From Paenibacillus sp. JNUCC32 (lineage in GTDB: Bacteria > Bacillota > Bacilli > Paenibacillales > Paenibacillaceae): 64,000 bases of DNA. The position numbers and the translations under genes were made by a program. Positions 1 through 8,962 of this stretch are shown here, piece by piece. Position 1 is the first letter of the stretch; each line of letters begins with the position of its first letter. The notes beneath the pieces were generated by a model. It ran no database searches, was not told the DNA's origin, and saw nothing but the letters and a program-made list of their open reading frames with translations. The stretch is taken from assembly GCF_014863545.1 (NCBI RefSeq), contig NZ_CP062260.1:806001-870000 (forward strand), read 5' to 3'.

Positions 1-2
1 TG

Positions 3-554
3 ATCCGTCAAATCCGCGGCTGGGAGGCGGATATCGTCATCACGTTCCATCCGGACGGTCCCGGCCATGTGGATAACCGAAATGCCGGGAAGGTCGTGCG
101 GGATGCCGCAGATTTTGTGGCGAATGTACCTAATGCCGTGCCCGAAGTACCGTCATTAAAAAAATCCCCGATCTATCTGCTGATGCCGGATTACGCGGCA
201 CGGGCGTCATATCAACCGGATATGGTCATCGATGCCGGAGGCGTCATCGAGAAGAAATTGCTGGCCTGCGATGCCCATGCTTCCCAGTTTTACGAGTTTG
301 CCCCTTGGCAGGGCGGTTTCTTGCATGCCGTACCGGATACGTGGGAAGAGAAGCGGGATTTTATTCTGAAGTTTTGGAATCGGTTTCTGCGCGTGTCGGA
401 CGAAATGCTGCCTACGCTTGCCAAGCTGTATGGTCAAGAGTATGCAGCCGGCGTACAATATGCCGAGCCTTTCGAAATTGCGGATTATGGCCGAAGACCG
501 AATGACGCTGAGATGAAGGTATTGTTCCCGATGCTAACGGGTACTCGCGTGTAA
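3..554 (+). CDS. PIG-L/LmbE family deacetylase, C-terminal part (cut by window start)
   Basis: The open frame is already running at the window edge, so the start and the first metal motif (AHPDDE type) lie outside. The visible 183 residues carry a histidine-rich HPDGPGHVD segment that fits the second zinc-site motif of PIG-L/LmbE N-acetyl sugar deacetylases, and a later AHASQF segment typical of the family C-terminus. These zinc enzymes remove acetyl groups from N-acetylglucosaminyl substrates; in Firmicutes the best-known member is BshB of bacillithiol synthesis, but sub-family cannot be settled from this fragment. A GTG at 69 is in frame but lies inside the conserved motif, so it is not a credible start. 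A strong hairpin follows the stop. Confidence 0.75.
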   Translation: MRQIRGWEADIVITFHPDGPGHVDNRNAGKVVRDAADFVANVPNAVPEVPSLKKSPIYLLMPDYAARASYQPDMVIDAGGVIEKKLLACDAHASQFYEFAPWQGGFLHAVPDTWEEKRDFILKFWNRFLRVSDEMLPTLAKLYGQEYAAGVQYAEPFEIADYGRRPNDAEMKVLFPMLTGTRV

Positions 555-579
555 TCGATTCTCGGTTAAGCCATAAAAG

Positions 580-611
580 AGCGGATTTCCTCTTCAGGGA
601 AATCCGCTTTC
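580..611. terminator. Rho-independent terminator between convergent genes
   Basis: An 11-bp perfect stem (580-590 with 598-608) with a 7-base loop is followed by a T-rich run and preceded by AAAA, so it can serve the deacetylase on the plus strand and the lipase on the minus strand. Confidence 0.8.
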
Positions 612-634
612 TTTATATGACCCTCCAGATAAGC

Positions 635-1447
635 TTACACCTTCTCTATTGGTAATTCTGTGACGGGACAGAATCCGGGATTCGCCGAATTTAAAAGCTC
701 GGCAAATGGCGGCTGGAGCTTGGCAAGCTCCGCATAATAACTGCTGATTACATGATTGCCGCTAACCGACCCATTCTGGAAGTTCAATGGCCAATGAGTA
801 TGGACGTGACTGTAATAGTATTTCTTTTCCCGTTTCGGCAGTTTGTAGATACTGGGCGGTGCATGAGTGACGACATCGAACAGGTTGGCTATACGAAAGC
901 TGCTTCGAACATATTTGGCAAAGGCCTTGGCAAAATCGGGATCCCCTACGCGCGGTGATCCGTAAGTGAAAACATGGGGGGATTGGTGATCCGTGTTCGC
1001 GGCAACATCCACGGCGCACAAGGTAGCAAGTGCCCCTCCGAGACTGTGGCCTGTAATGAACAAGGTCTTATCGACAGGCAATCTTGCAAGCGCCGACATG
1101 ATCTGCCCGCGGGCGGAAGCGTAGATGCTGGTGAAGCCGCGGTGCGTGAGCGCGGGATCTTTGATGTATTTGAAGTTCTTTTGGGAGGCTATGGCATCCG
1201 TGATCCAATCCGTGGAGGACATGGTACCCCGAAAGGCGATTATAATCTCCTCCGGCGATTCAAGGATAAACCCGAAGCGTTCCGACACGCGGATCAAGGA
1301 ATTCGCTTCAATGGTGTCGAACAGCGAGAAGTTTAGCGGAAGGACAAATGAGCCGTCCGTGCTGGTGAATTGTGTATAGGTTTGTCCGCAGATCGCCGCC
1401 AGGAAAATGGCCCATTGTTCTTGCTCCGTGCTCGCAACCATGTACAT
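635..1447 (-). CDS. Class 3 lipase-like alpha/beta hydrolase
   Basis: The 270-residue product has the alpha/beta-hydrolase nucleophile elbow GHSLGG at residues 133-138 (Ser135), preceded by the FRGT oxyanion segment (72-75) and followed by TYGSPRVGD, the normal order in fungal-type class 3 lipases (PF01764). The catalytic Asp is probably in NLFDVVTH and the His in GNHVISS. No signal peptide is visible, so it is likely cytoplasmic and its substrate, a lipid or other ester, is unknown. The start has AAGG about five bases upstream; an in-frame ATG two codons later is an alternative. It stands alone, transcribed convergently with the deacetylase, with a possible TATAGT -10 box upstream. Confidence 0.8.
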   Translation of the reverse strand: MYMVASTEQEQWAIFLAAICGQTYTQFTSTDGSFVLPLNFSLFDTIEANSLIRVSERFGFILESPEEIIIAFRGTMSSTDWITDAIASQKNFKYIKDPALTHRGFTSIYASARGQIMSALARLPVDKTLFITGHSLGGALATLCAVDVAANTDHQSPHVFTYGSPRVGDPDFAKAFAKYVRSSFRIANLFDVVTHAPPSIYKLPKREKKYYYSHVHTHWPLNFQNGSVSGNHVISSYYAELAKLQPPFAELLNSANPGFCPVTELPIEKV

Positions 1448-1694
1448 CCCGCCCTTCTGTTCTCCTACACTATATTAGGGAGAGGAAGGAAAGGTGCCTA
1501 TTGCCCGTTGGTTTGTCAAACGGTTATCAAGCGAAGAGAGTCCGCGGGATTTCCTGACTTCGAAGGTTTGGGAAGAACCAAGTTATATGGTACCATTCTA
1601 TAGACAATGGATTGGTCTTTGGTCTAACCGTGTAAAAGCATTCGAGGTTTCAGATTGTACTAATAAGATACATAGAGGGCAGGGTTAAATAGAA

Positions 1695-3245
1695 ATGACG
1701 GATAATAATCAACAACGCTTCCGTTTCAGTGAAGCACCCATCTGGGAACTACAGCGGACATATTATGAAGAACTGGGGATGAAGGCGTGGAATAATGATC
1801 AGGTCCCGCAGTATATTACGAGCAACCCCATGATTGCTACGGCTTACGCAGAAATGATATTCGGATTCCTTCGAGATCGCGCGGATCGGGGCGATATCAT
1901 CGAACCCGTGACGATTCTGGAATTGGGCGCCGGAGCCGGACGCCTCGGTTACCATGTGCTGCACAAGCTGTGCGAGCTGAGAGATGATACGGGGATAGCG
2001 CTGCCTCCTTTCCGCTATGTCATGACGGATTTGCCGATGAAGAATGTGACGGCATGGCAGCAGCATCCTGCCATGCAATCGTATATTGAGCAGGGACTGC
2101 TGGACTTCGGGAGGTTCGATGCCGTGCATGATACGGAATTGAACTTGGTAGTGTCGAAGACCACGATAAGTCCCGGGGATTTGAAGCAGCCGCTGCTGAT
2201 CGTCGCCAATTATTTTTTTGACGGCATTCCGCAAGAATTGATCTACGTCGGGGAAGGCCAGATTTATGAGAGCGATGTAGTCATCGAATTTCCGGAGCAG
2301 CACCATAAGCTCAAGCCCGCTGAAGCGCTGGAACGCATGAAGCTGGCTTACGAGCACCGCCGGGCACCAAGATACGAAGAAGATACTTACCCTTATCGCG
2401 ATGTGATTGCTCATTACCAGCAAGAACTGGAGGATTCGCATATCCTGTTTCCGGAGGTGGGCTTGACCTGCTTGGAACGTCTGAATCGGTTATCCACGTC
2501 AGGTTTCATGCTCCTCACGGCGGATAAAGGAGATCATCGCATCGATAATTGGAAATTCGCCGAGCCGCCGCAATTAATTTACCATGGCAGCTTTTCGCTA
2601 ACGGCTAATTATCACGCGCTGCAGCATGTGTTCGAACAGCGAGGCGCACTGGCCATGTTCCCTACGCAGCATTATAAGAATATTAACGTCGGCTGCATTC
2701 TCATGCTGGAAGCACCGGCTAGTTATGCCAATACCCGGCTCGCTTACCGTCAATTCATCGAACGCTTCGGACCGGATGAATTCTTCAGTATGAAGGAATG
2801 GGTCGACCGGAATATTGAAAGCATGGGCTTGCAGCAAATTTTGTCCTTCTGGCGATTGGGCGGGTATGACGCCGAGTTCTTCATTCAGAGCGCGAAGCGC
2901 ATCTCGAATCTGCTGCCGGAGGCCAATGACGAAGAAATGCTGGATATCCGTGCAGGCATCTTCAAGATGTGGTCATCGTATTATGTGATGGAACAGCGTT
3001 ATGATCTGGCTCTGGACGCGGGACTGGTGCTGTTTGAGATGGATATGTACGAGGAGGCCAAGTTCTTCCTGAAGGAATCCGTGGACACGGATGAAGACGA
3101 GCCGGTGCCAACGGTATTATACTGTTTGGCGATCTGTTGTTACGAGCTTGGCCTGGACGAGGAGGCTCTGGAATATACGCGCGAGGCGCTCGTTCTGGAG
3201 CCCGATCATGAAGAGGCTTTGGCTTTGCTGAAATGCTTTGAGTAA
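1695..3245 (+). CDS. SAM-dependent methyltransferase-like protein with C-terminal TPR
   Basis: The 516-residue protein has a Rossmann glycine motif LELGAGAGR at residues 75-83 after an N-terminal helical lead, then a long middle region, and a tetratricopeptide-like helical pair at about residues 470-513 (LAICCYELGLDEEALEY and following). This fits a class I methyltransferase fold combined with a protein-interaction TPR. The substrate is unknown. The ATG is preceded by a weak purine-rich stretch (GAGGGCAGG about 10 bases upstream). It is monocistronic as far as can be seen, ending in a strong terminator. Confidence 0.65.
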   Translation: MTDNNQQRFRFSEAPIWELQRTYYEELGMKAWNNDQVPQYITSNPMIATAYAEMIFGFLRDRADRGDIIEPVTILELGAGAGRLGYHVLHKLCELRDDTGIALPPFRYVMTDLPMKNVTAWQQHPAMQSYIEQGLLDFGRFDAVHDTELNLVVSKTTISPGDLKQPLLIVANYFFDGIPQELIYVGEGQIYESDVVIEFPEQHHKLKPAEALERMKLAYEHRRAPRYEEDTYPYRDVIAHYQQELEDSHILFPEVGLTCLERLNRLSTSGFMLLTADKGDHRIDNWKFAEPPQLIYHGSFSLTANYHALQHVFEQRGALAMFPTQHYKNINVGCILMLEAPASYANTRLAYRQFIERFGPDEFFSMKEWVDRNIESMGLQQILSFWRLGGYDAEFFIQSAKRISNLLPEANDEEMLDIRAGIFKMWSSYYVMEQRYDLALDAGLVLFEMDMYEEAKFFLKESVDTDEDEPVPTVLYCLAICCYELGLDEEALEYTREALVLEPDHEEALALLKCFE

Positions 3246-3315
3246 ATGGATTGCGTTTTTTTCATGATCATGAAGGAAGTTAATCATTCTTCCCTATGCA
3301 AAAGAACAACACGTC

Positions 3316-3357
3316 AGACCCGGCCTCCCGAGATCCTTACTTGGCCGGGTCTGTTTA
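3316..3357 (+). terminator. Rho-independent terminator
   Basis: Perfect 10-bp GC-rich stem (3316-3325 with 3343-3352) and a GTTTATTTT tail, 70 bases after the methyltransferase/TPR gene. Confidence 0.8.
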
Positions 3358-3408
3358 TTTTGAAACGCTTAATGCTCAGATGGCTCTGCGCGTTTCCGGG
3401 AAGTGGAG

Positions 3409-3414
3409 TATAAT
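3409..3414 (+). promoter_or_regulatory. -10 box of the murI promoter (putative)
   Basis: A perfect TATAAT lies about 60 bases upstream of murI. No good -35 is visible at 16-18 bases, so the promoter may be weak or need an activator. Confidence 0.4.
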
Positions 3415-3475
3415 GTATAAGGACATCGATTGCAATGATACGGACAGACCAACATATAACGACAGGTGAAAAACA

Positions 3476-4252
3476 ATGAGAATAGCTTTTTTTGATTCAG
3501 GTTTAGGCGGTTTAACCGTGTTAAGGGCGGCTATGAAAAAGCTGCCCCATGAAGACTTTTTATTTTTTGCGGACACCCTCCATGTGCCATATGGCACCAA
3601 AGCTAAGGAAGACGTGAAAGCTTACATACATCAAGCGATGGAAACCATCATGCAGGAAGGGGTCAAAGCCATCGTCGTTGCGTGCAACACGGCTACAAGC
3701 ATGGCGATCTCCGATTTAAGGAAGGCCTATCCGATTCCGGTTATCGGGATGGAGCCTGCCGTAAAGCCGGCTGTTGAAATTAACCGTGCCAGCGGGAAGC
3801 GGATCCTGGTGCTTGCCACGCCGCTGACCCTGAAGGAGTCGAAGTATAAGGACCTGGTCCGGCGAGTCGATAGCATGCATATCGTGGATTCCCTGCCTTT
3901 ACCGGAGCTGGTCGAGCACTGTGAGGCTTTGAATTTCGACCCCGAGATCATGAACGCATACTTCACGAAGAAGTTTGAAGCCTTTGATCTGAATGAGTAT
4001 GGAACGATCGTTTTGGGCTGTACGCACTATCCTTTTTACAAAAGGATTTTGTCGGATCTGCTGCCGGATCATATCCGAATTATCGATGGCAGCGAAGGTA
4101 CCGTGAACAGACTCATCCAAGTATTGAGCGGCCAGGATCTGCTCAGCTCCAGCGGGAGTCAGGATGTTAAGCTGCTAAATTCAAGCCAATCCGCGGAGTA
4201 TACTCAGAAGATGGAGAAAGCGCTCAGCATATACAGGGAGATTGAGGGATAG
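3476..4252 (+). CDS. murI: Glutamate racemase
   Basis: This cytoplasmic enzyme interconverts L- and D-glutamate and supplies D-glutamate for peptidoglycan. The 258-residue sequence has all the family landmarks: FDSGLGG at the N-terminus (Asp7, Ser8), PYG at 38-40, the first catalytic cysteine in ACNTATS (Cys70) and the second in GCTHYP (Cys182, with His184). The length is close to the usual 260-270. The ATG has an ACAGGTG purine stretch upstream. It is followed by a separate small gene and is not in a cell-wall operon. Firmicutes often carry more than one racemase; whether this is the essential copy cannot be told here. Confidence 0.93.
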   Translation: MRIAFFDSGLGGLTVLRAAMKKLPHEDFLFFADTLHVPYGTKAKEDVKAYIHQAMETIMQEGVKAIVVACNTATSMAISDLRKAYPIPVIGMEPAVKPAVEINRASGKRILVLATPLTLKESKYKDLVRRVDSMHIVDSLPLPELVEHCEALNFDPEIMNAYFTKKFEAFDLNEYGTIVLGCTHYPFYKRILSDLLPDHIRIIDGSEGTVNRLIQVLSGQDLLSSSGSQDVKLLNSSQSAEYTQKMEKALSIYREIEG

Positions 4253-4308
4253 GGAAACTGGAGGCCGACCGTTGAGTATAAGAAAAGATAAGCAGCGGAG
4301 GTGTTATA

Positions 4309-4620
4309 GTGACGACGATACCGGAAGATTTCACCTACTTAGAGCCCTGGGAAGACGAGACTTCGGATCGATTCGCGGATGAGTTATCTAAGGAAATTTC
4401 GAGCGAGCATATATTGTTTGGAGTACAAGTGAAGACATTAGCAAGAAGATGCGATCGGGATGATTTTTTGTTTTCTCTAATAGAACAACCGGGTATGTAT
4501 GCGCAGGTGCATTTAACCTGGAAGCATGAAGAGTCGGCTGATTGGCCGAAGACCTTGTTGTTCAGCAGCTTCGAAGACTGGGTGAATACATCGATGTTAC
4601 CCGATAACAGGGATTATTAG
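4309..4620 (+). CDS. Hypothetical protein, 103 aa
   Basis: A GTG start has a good AGCGGAGG ribosome binding site 8 bases upstream. The acidic, tryptophan-containing soluble product has no membrane segment or motif I recognise. It lies 56 bases after murI and 34 bases before a small membrane protein gene, in the same direction, so co-transcription is possible. Confidence 0.6.
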   Translation: MTTIPEDFTYLEPWEDETSDRFADELSKEISSEHILFGVQVKTLARRCDRDDFLFSLIEQPGMYAQVHLTWKHEESADWPKTLLFSSFEDWVNTSMLPDNRDY

Positions 4621-4654
4621 TTCAATCATAAAATGGAAAGGATGCACGCTATCT

Positions 4655-4810
4655 ATGATCGGTTTCATTGTGATTATCTTGATTGTCGGCTTGGCCGGGA
4701 TTATCAGCAATCAATATTCTGCCCTGAGAAGAATGGAGCGCATGCAGCGTTCTCTGGATGAGCTTAATATGAGAATACATGAAATGAATAATGATGAATC
4801 CAAGCGATAA
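4655..4810 (+). CDS. Small single-pass membrane protein, 51 aa
   Basis: The ATG at 4655 is preceded by GGAAAGGA. The peptide starts with a strongly hydrophobic helix (residues 2-17, MIGFIVIILIVGLAGII) followed by a charged amphipathic tail rich in Arg, Met and Glu, ending with NNDESKR. Such N-anchored proteins with a short coiled tail are common in Firmicutes. The function is unknown. It lies between two genes in the same direction, 34 bases after one and 24 bases before the other, which supports a real gene in a small operon. Confidence 0.6.
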   Translation: MIGFIVIILIVGLAGIISNQYSALRRMERMQRSLDELNMRIHEMNNDESKR

Positions 4811-4834
4811 CCTATCAAACGGCAGGTGTATGAT

Positions 4835-5407
4835 ATGAACCCTTTTAATCAATCAAAAAAAGAAATCAGAACAACGTTTGAGATCGACTTGCTGCGCTTT
4901 GCCCAAGCGAAAGAACCTACAAAACCGCCTCGCCCCTGGACGGCTGAGGTCATCATTCCGGCTTCCGGATGCATCGCTTGCGGTTGGGATGCCGATGAGA
5001 ATCTGGTTCTGATCAGCAGCTCCGGTTACAGTTTGACGCAGGCCATAACCGGAACCGTCATTCACAGAGACCGGGATTCCGACCTAACGGAAGATCATAT
5101 GAGCGGAGACCACTTAAGTTTTCGTATTCCGCTCAGCAGACAGGACATTTCGATTTTTGGATTTGAGTCGGGGGATGGGATTCACGCAACAAACGATGGC
5201 TGGATGCTGGAAGTCATTCATCCTTGGTGGCCAAGGGCTTCCGTTATTTTGGACCAGGTGTTCGTCCCTAATTATGAGTATCTGAAGCAAGCCACGATGA
5301 TTGATTTGAACCGGCTGGACGGAAAAATAAAATGTGGTTTTTCACCGTCGGGCAAACATTTCGTTATTTTGGGGTCTGGCGGTGCGCTTTTGTATTCGAG
5401 GGAATAA
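4835..5407 (+). CDS. Hypothetical protein, 190 aa
   Basis: The ATG at 4835 is chosen over a GTG at 4826 because GGCAGG (4821-4826) is 8 bases upstream of the ATG and would overlap the GTG. The product is soluble, with tryptophan-rich middle sections and beta-rich character (repeated short hydrophobic strands, GFSPSGKHFVILGSGG near the end, reminiscent of a beta-propeller blade). I do not recognise the family. It is 24 bases after the small membrane protein gene. Confidence 0.6.
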   Translation: MNPFNQSKKEIRTTFEIDLLRFAQAKEPTKPPRPWTAEVIIPASGCIACGWDADENLVLISSSGYSLTQAITGTVIHRDRDSDLTEDHMSGDHLSFRIPLSRQDISIFGFESGDGIHATNDGWMLEVIHPWWPRASVILDQVFVPNYEYLKQATMIDLNRLDGKIKCGFSPSGKHFVILGSGGALLYSRE

Positions 5408-5483
5408 ATGAGATCCATTACCTGACGTTCTTGTATCCAATTTACATAGTGACGGATTGCTGATCCGCTCAAGGAGAAATGAA

Positions 5484-5966
5484 ATGACAAATCCGCAAAT
5501 AACCTATGGCATGTATACAATGTGCATGATTCGGAATGACGACAAGGTTTTGCTTATTAATCGTCCGGACCAGCTCGGTTTTCCCGGTTACCTTGGGCCT
5601 GGAGGAAAAGTGGAGTTCCCGGAGAGCCTATCGGAAGGTGCAATTCGTGAGGTTTATGAAGAAACCGGGCTGATTGTTAACAACCTGGAGTATAAAGGCA
5701 TAGATGAGTATGTGGTTCCCCAGACGAATTATCGTTACATGGTATTTAACTATTTGACAGATTCTTACGAAGGTGAACTCTTAGCGAATCCGCCAGAAGG
5801 GGAGCTCGTTTGGGTACCGATTCAAGAAGCGATGGATTTACCTATGCAGCCCTGGTTCAAACGAAGATTCCCCCTTTACTTTGAAGAGGGGACTTTTGAA
5901 ATCTCCATTGTCTGGGATGAAGATGGACAGAAGCCGATCGAAGAGAAAATCAGAAATTTACGATGA
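5484..5966 (+). CDS. Nudix hydrolase, 8-oxo-dGTPase-like
   Basis: The ATG at 5484 has AAGGAG seven bases upstream, so an earlier in-frame ATG (5457) is rejected. The 160-residue product has a full Nudix box, from GGKVEFPE to REVYEETGL, satisfying Gx5Ex7REUxEExGU. Nudix enzymes hydrolyse nucleoside diphosphates linked to another group; the MutT-like context (TMCMIRNDDKVLLINRP before the box) suggests a modified nucleotide, but specificity cannot be read from sequence. It is followed 42 bases later by a second Nudix gene, so the two may form a transcription unit. Confidence 0.85.
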   Translation: MTNPQITYGMYTMCMIRNDDKVLLINRPDQLGFPGYLGPGGKVEFPESLSEGAIREVYEETGLIVNNLEYKGIDEYVVPQTNYRYMVFNYLTDSYEGELLANPPEGELVWVPIQEAMDLPMQPWFKRRFPLYFEEGTFEISIVWDEDGQKPIEEKIRNLR

Positions 5967-6008
5967 TATGATGGATTGCGGTGTAACCAGAATGGGAGAA
6001 AACAATCG

Positions 6009-6560
6009 ATGATGAAATACAATATTTGTTTCGTTCGACGCGGTGATGAGATTTTATTATTAAACCGTGATAGAGCACCATGGATGGGATGTTGGAATGG
6101 AGTGGGGGGCAAGCTTGAATATAACGAGGCGCCCAGAGACTCCATGATACGTGAGCTGTATGAGGAGACGAACATTCGGGATAAGGATTGCCGATTAACC
6201 TTCAAAGGCCTTGTCACTTGGACATCGGAAGGCAAGAGCTTGGGAGGAATGTACCTTTATCTTGCCGAAGTACCTGAGGACTACATTTATGAGACCCCAA
6301 TAAAGACGGACGAGGGCATTTTGGATTGGAAATCCACGCAATGGATTCTGACTGCAGGAAATGCCGGAATCGCAGCCAATATCCCTAAGTCGCTCGAGCT
6401 GATATTGAATGATCCGAATTGTTACGAACATCATTGTACGTATAAGGATGGTAAACTACTGCAGCACACATCGGTTGAGATAAGTTCTATGGTTGAAACG
6501 AACGAGGAGATAAGAGCCGAATTATTTAAGAAATATCTAGAAGAACAGGTTAGGTATTAA
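6009..6560 (+). CDS. Nudix hydrolase, MutT-like
   Basis: The start at 6009 (ATGATG) has GGGAGAAA upstream; a longer reading frame from a TTG at 5976 lacks a site. The 183-residue product has a Nudix box with GGKLEYNE and RELYEETNI, where the usual final Gly is Asn; the metal-binding REx2EE glutamates are present. The family is similar to the gene just upstream but is not a close duplicate. The C-terminal part after the box is longer than in a minimal Nudix fold (about 75 extra residues). Its substrate is unknown. Confidence 0.82.
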   Translation: MMKYNICFVRRGDEILLLNRDRAPWMGCWNGVGGKLEYNEAPRDSMIRELYEETNIRDKDCRLTFKGLVTWTSEGKSLGGMYLYLAEVPEDYIYETPIKTDEGILDWKSTQWILTAGNAGIAANIPKSLELILNDPNCYEHHCTYKDGKLLQHTSVEISSMVETNEEIRAELFKKYLEEQVRY

Positions 6561-6588
6561 CCTGGCATAAAATCTATCACACCACATG

Positions 6589-6630
6589 ACCCGACTCAGA
6601 TTGGAATGATCTTAGGCGGGTTTTGTTGTT
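6589..6630 (+). terminator. Rho-independent terminator
   Basis: An 11-bp stem with two mismatches (6589-6599 with 6611-6621) is followed by TTTTGTTGTT, 29 bases after the second Nudix gene. Confidence 0.6.
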
Positions 6631-6675
6631 ATATGCGGGAGGAATCATGCGAATCTGTTCAAGCTTTAGGCATGG

Positions 6676-7299
6676 ATGGGCGTACGCAGGCTAACGAGAG
6701 CATCAATGTACATACACTCGAAGAATGAAAAAATTTTGAAGGTGCTGAATGGTTTGAAAAAATGGATCGTTCCAACCATCATGGTTTTCTCGATTTTTTT
6801 GATTTTGTCTTATAAGTGGTATACACATCCCAGACAAATTGTTCAGAACATAGAAGCAGTAGAGTTTCAATTAGGAAAGAACGCGGAGCAGACGATCATG
6901 CCAGTTCGTATCGAAATCGATGGTCATCTGGCACGGTCCATCACTGGAGAGAAGCGTTTTGACGGCTCAATCAAACTATTTAGCGATGACAAACGACTTA
7001 CAGACGAGAAAAGTTATACCCAAATCGTATTTAATCTAAGTGGGGGAGGAGTCCTGGTCTATGATGAAACAGCCAATGGAGTTCCTAAACTGAATTCATA
7101 TGGATTGATTTTTATCGATAAGGATTTTAGCAGCGTAGCTATAGCCAAACATGTAACCGAGAATGGAGAAACAAATACAAAGTCGTGGGAGGCCACACGT
7201 GGGATGATGATTGCCGGACCGGCTAGCAGCAGAGAGGAGGGGCTGCGTGTATCCAATACTTTGATGGCTGACTTTTTAAAGGTGGTAACATTAGATTGA
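6676..7299 (+). CDS. Membrane-anchored hypothetical protein
   Basis: A positively charged N-terminus is followed by one transmembrane helix (about residues 30-46, WIVPTIMVFSIFLILSY) and an extracytoplasmic domain of about 155 residues with alternating hydrophobic strands. No known motif is recognised. The start is uncertain: neither the ATG at 6676 nor that at 6706 has a strong ribosome binding site. It ends 41 bases before the Nif3-like start. Confidence 0.6.
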   Translation: MGVRRLTRASMYIHSKNEKILKVLNGLKKWIVPTIMVFSIFLILSYKWYTHPRQIVQNIEAVEFQLGKNAEQTIMPVRIEIDGHLARSITGEKRFDGSIKLFSDDKRLTDEKSYTQIVFNLSGGGVLVYDETANGVPKLNSYGLIFIDKDFSSVAIAKHVTENGETNTKSWEATRGMMIAGPASSREEGLRVSNTLMADFLKVVTLD

Positions 7300-7340
7300 G
7301 GTTTACCAGGTGGATCCAGCTTACCGAGGGAGGAGTAAAG

Positions 7341-8105
7341 ATGGATACGATACAATTCAAATCCTATATCCATGAGCTTTTCGGCTCGTTATTGAATGAT
7401 TTTGAGGAAGACGACGAGTATGGCTACCATCTTTTTTCATCGAACCACTATCTACGGATAGGCTACGCCACCAATCTGACACCGGAGGTTGTCCAACAAG
7501 CGGCAGTCGAAAAGGTCGATCTGATTATCACGCATCATGATGCATGGAGCTTCGTGTACGGGATGAAGGAACGGTGTTTAGAGTTGCTGCAGGAGCATGA
7601 CATCGCTCATTTCTATATCCATCTTCCCTTGGATTATGCCGAGTTCGGAACCTGCAATTCGTTGCTGCGTGAATTGGGGGCGGAACATATTGTCCAATCA
7701 TCCCGGCATATGGAGGGGAATAGCTCGATAGGTATCGGAGAACTGGAGTCTCCGGTCTCGATGGAAGAGCTTGTAGAAACCATGTCCTCCGCTTTGGGCG
7801 AACACGTGTTTTATCAGCAGAATAGCAATAAACCTGTTCAAAGGATCGGCATGATAACCGGAGCAGGTAACGGCACGAATCAGTTGAAAGAGGCCTTGGA
7901 CCATGGCTGCGATGTTTACATTACCGGGGAAAAAACGCTCTATACGGTTCAATATGCCAGGTTCGTCGGATTGAATCTCATCGTGGGCAGTCATACGTTT
8001 ACCGAAATTTTCGGCGTACGATCGCTCGCCCAGAAGCTGCAGGAGAGGTTTCCAGATGTGGAAGTTATCCAGTTGTACGAGGAGCATATGGAAGTAGTGA
8101 ACTAA
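7341..8105 (+). CDS. Nif3-like dinuclear metal-centre protein
   Basis: The ATG at 7341 has GAGGGAGGAG just upstream; an earlier in-frame ATG at 7296 does not. The 254-residue product matches the Nif3/YbgI/DUF34 family: DLIITHHDAW gives the paired metal-binding histidines, an Asp follows in HLPLDYAE, and GSHTFTEIFG near the C-terminus fits the last His/Glu ligand pair. These proteins form toroidal hexamers with a two-metal site; the physiological reaction is not settled (annotated as GTP cyclohydrolase type 1-like in some databases). It is 23 bases upstream of a methyltransferase gene. Confidence 0.82.
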   Translation: MDTIQFKSYIHELFGSLLNDFEEDDEYGYHLFSSNHYLRIGYATNLTPEVVQQAAVEKVDLIITHHDAWSFVYGMKERCLELLQEHDIAHFYIHLPLDYAEFGTCNSLLRELGAEHIVQSSRHMEGNSSIGIGELESPVSMEELVETMSSALGEHVFYQQNSNKPVQRIGMITGAGNGTNQLKEALDHGCDVYITGEKTLYTVQYARFVGLNLIVGSHTFTEIFGVRSLAQKLQERFPDVEVIQLYEEHMEVVN

Positions 8106-8128
8106 AAAGCGCATCGGAGGGATAACGG

Positions 8129-8908
8129 TTGAAGGATTCCAGCTTTGATTTTTACGAAGACCTTGCGGATACATATCATTTGATTTTTGAGGATTGGCAT
8201 GAAGCGGTAAGATGGCAGGGTGAATTCTTCAATCGGTTTATTCGTTCGTTACATGACGAGAACCCTGAGGCTCGGTTCCATCTCCTGGACGCATCATGCG
8301 GAATAGGGACGCAGGCTTTGGGATTGGCACGGCATGATTTTGTCGTAACGGCTACGGATTTGAGTCCCAAGTCGGTGGAGCGGGCCAGAAAGGAAGCCGA
8401 GAAGCTGGGGATTCCCATTGATTTTGGAATCGCCGATTTTCGGTCTCTAGAGCAAGATATTGCTGGGCAATTCGATGTCGTATTGTCTGCTGACAATGCG
8501 ATCCCCCATTTATTGTCAGATGAGGAGCTAAGACAGGCATGCCGCAACCTGTATGCCAAACTTCGTAACGAGGGTCTGCTTGTAGTGTCCATTCGGGACT
8601 ACGACGCTATTATTCAGAACCGCCAGTGTGCAACGGTTCCACGAATCTTGGATGAAGGAAAACGTATGGTTTTTCAAGTTTGGGACTGGGCGGAAGGTGG
8701 ATTTCACTATGAGACGAACCAATTTATTATGCAAGAAATCGATGGAGCATGGCATACCCAAGTCAACAGCACATCCTATAGAGCATTAATGCGATCAGAA
8801 TTAAGCTGTTTGCTGGCGGAAGCGGGATTCATCGATATCCAGTGGCACGTGCCTTCAGATTCTGGCTTTTATCAGCCGATCGTTACGGCAAGGAAGCCAG
8901 GAGCATAG
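8129..8908 (+). CDS. Class I SAM-dependent methyltransferase
   Basis: A TTG start at 8129 has CGGAGG 8 bases upstream. The 259-residue product has motif I LLDASCGIGTQALGL (near residue 50), followed by ATDLSPKSVERA (motif II acidic residue contacting the ribose), and VLSADNAIPHLL (motif post-II). The ordering resembles glycine/sarcosine N-methyltransferase-like enzymes, but the substrate is not identifiable. It is probably co-transcribed with the Nif3-like gene upstream. Confidence 0.82.
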   Translation: MKDSSFDFYEDLADTYHLIFEDWHEAVRWQGEFFNRFIRSLHDENPEARFHLLDASCGIGTQALGLARHDFVVTATDLSPKSVERARKEAEKLGIPIDFGIADFRSLEQDIAGQFDVVLSADNAIPHLLSDEELRQACRNLYAKLRNEGLLVVSIRDYDAIIQNRQCATVPRILDEGKRMVFQVWDWAEGGFHYETNQFIMQEIDGAWHTQVNSTSYRALMRSELSCLLAEAGFIDIQWHVPSDSGFYQPIVTARKPGA

Positions 8909-8962
8909 ACATAGGCCAATAAGGCGGGATGAGTTAATCCAGTATAAAAGGAGGAGTTAAGA

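Noticed and set aside
1494..1688. 64-codon frame starting with GTG between the lipase and the methyltransferase/TPR gene
   Set aside because: GGAAGG is near the start, but the peptide shows no family features and the gap needs no gene; the evidence is too thin.
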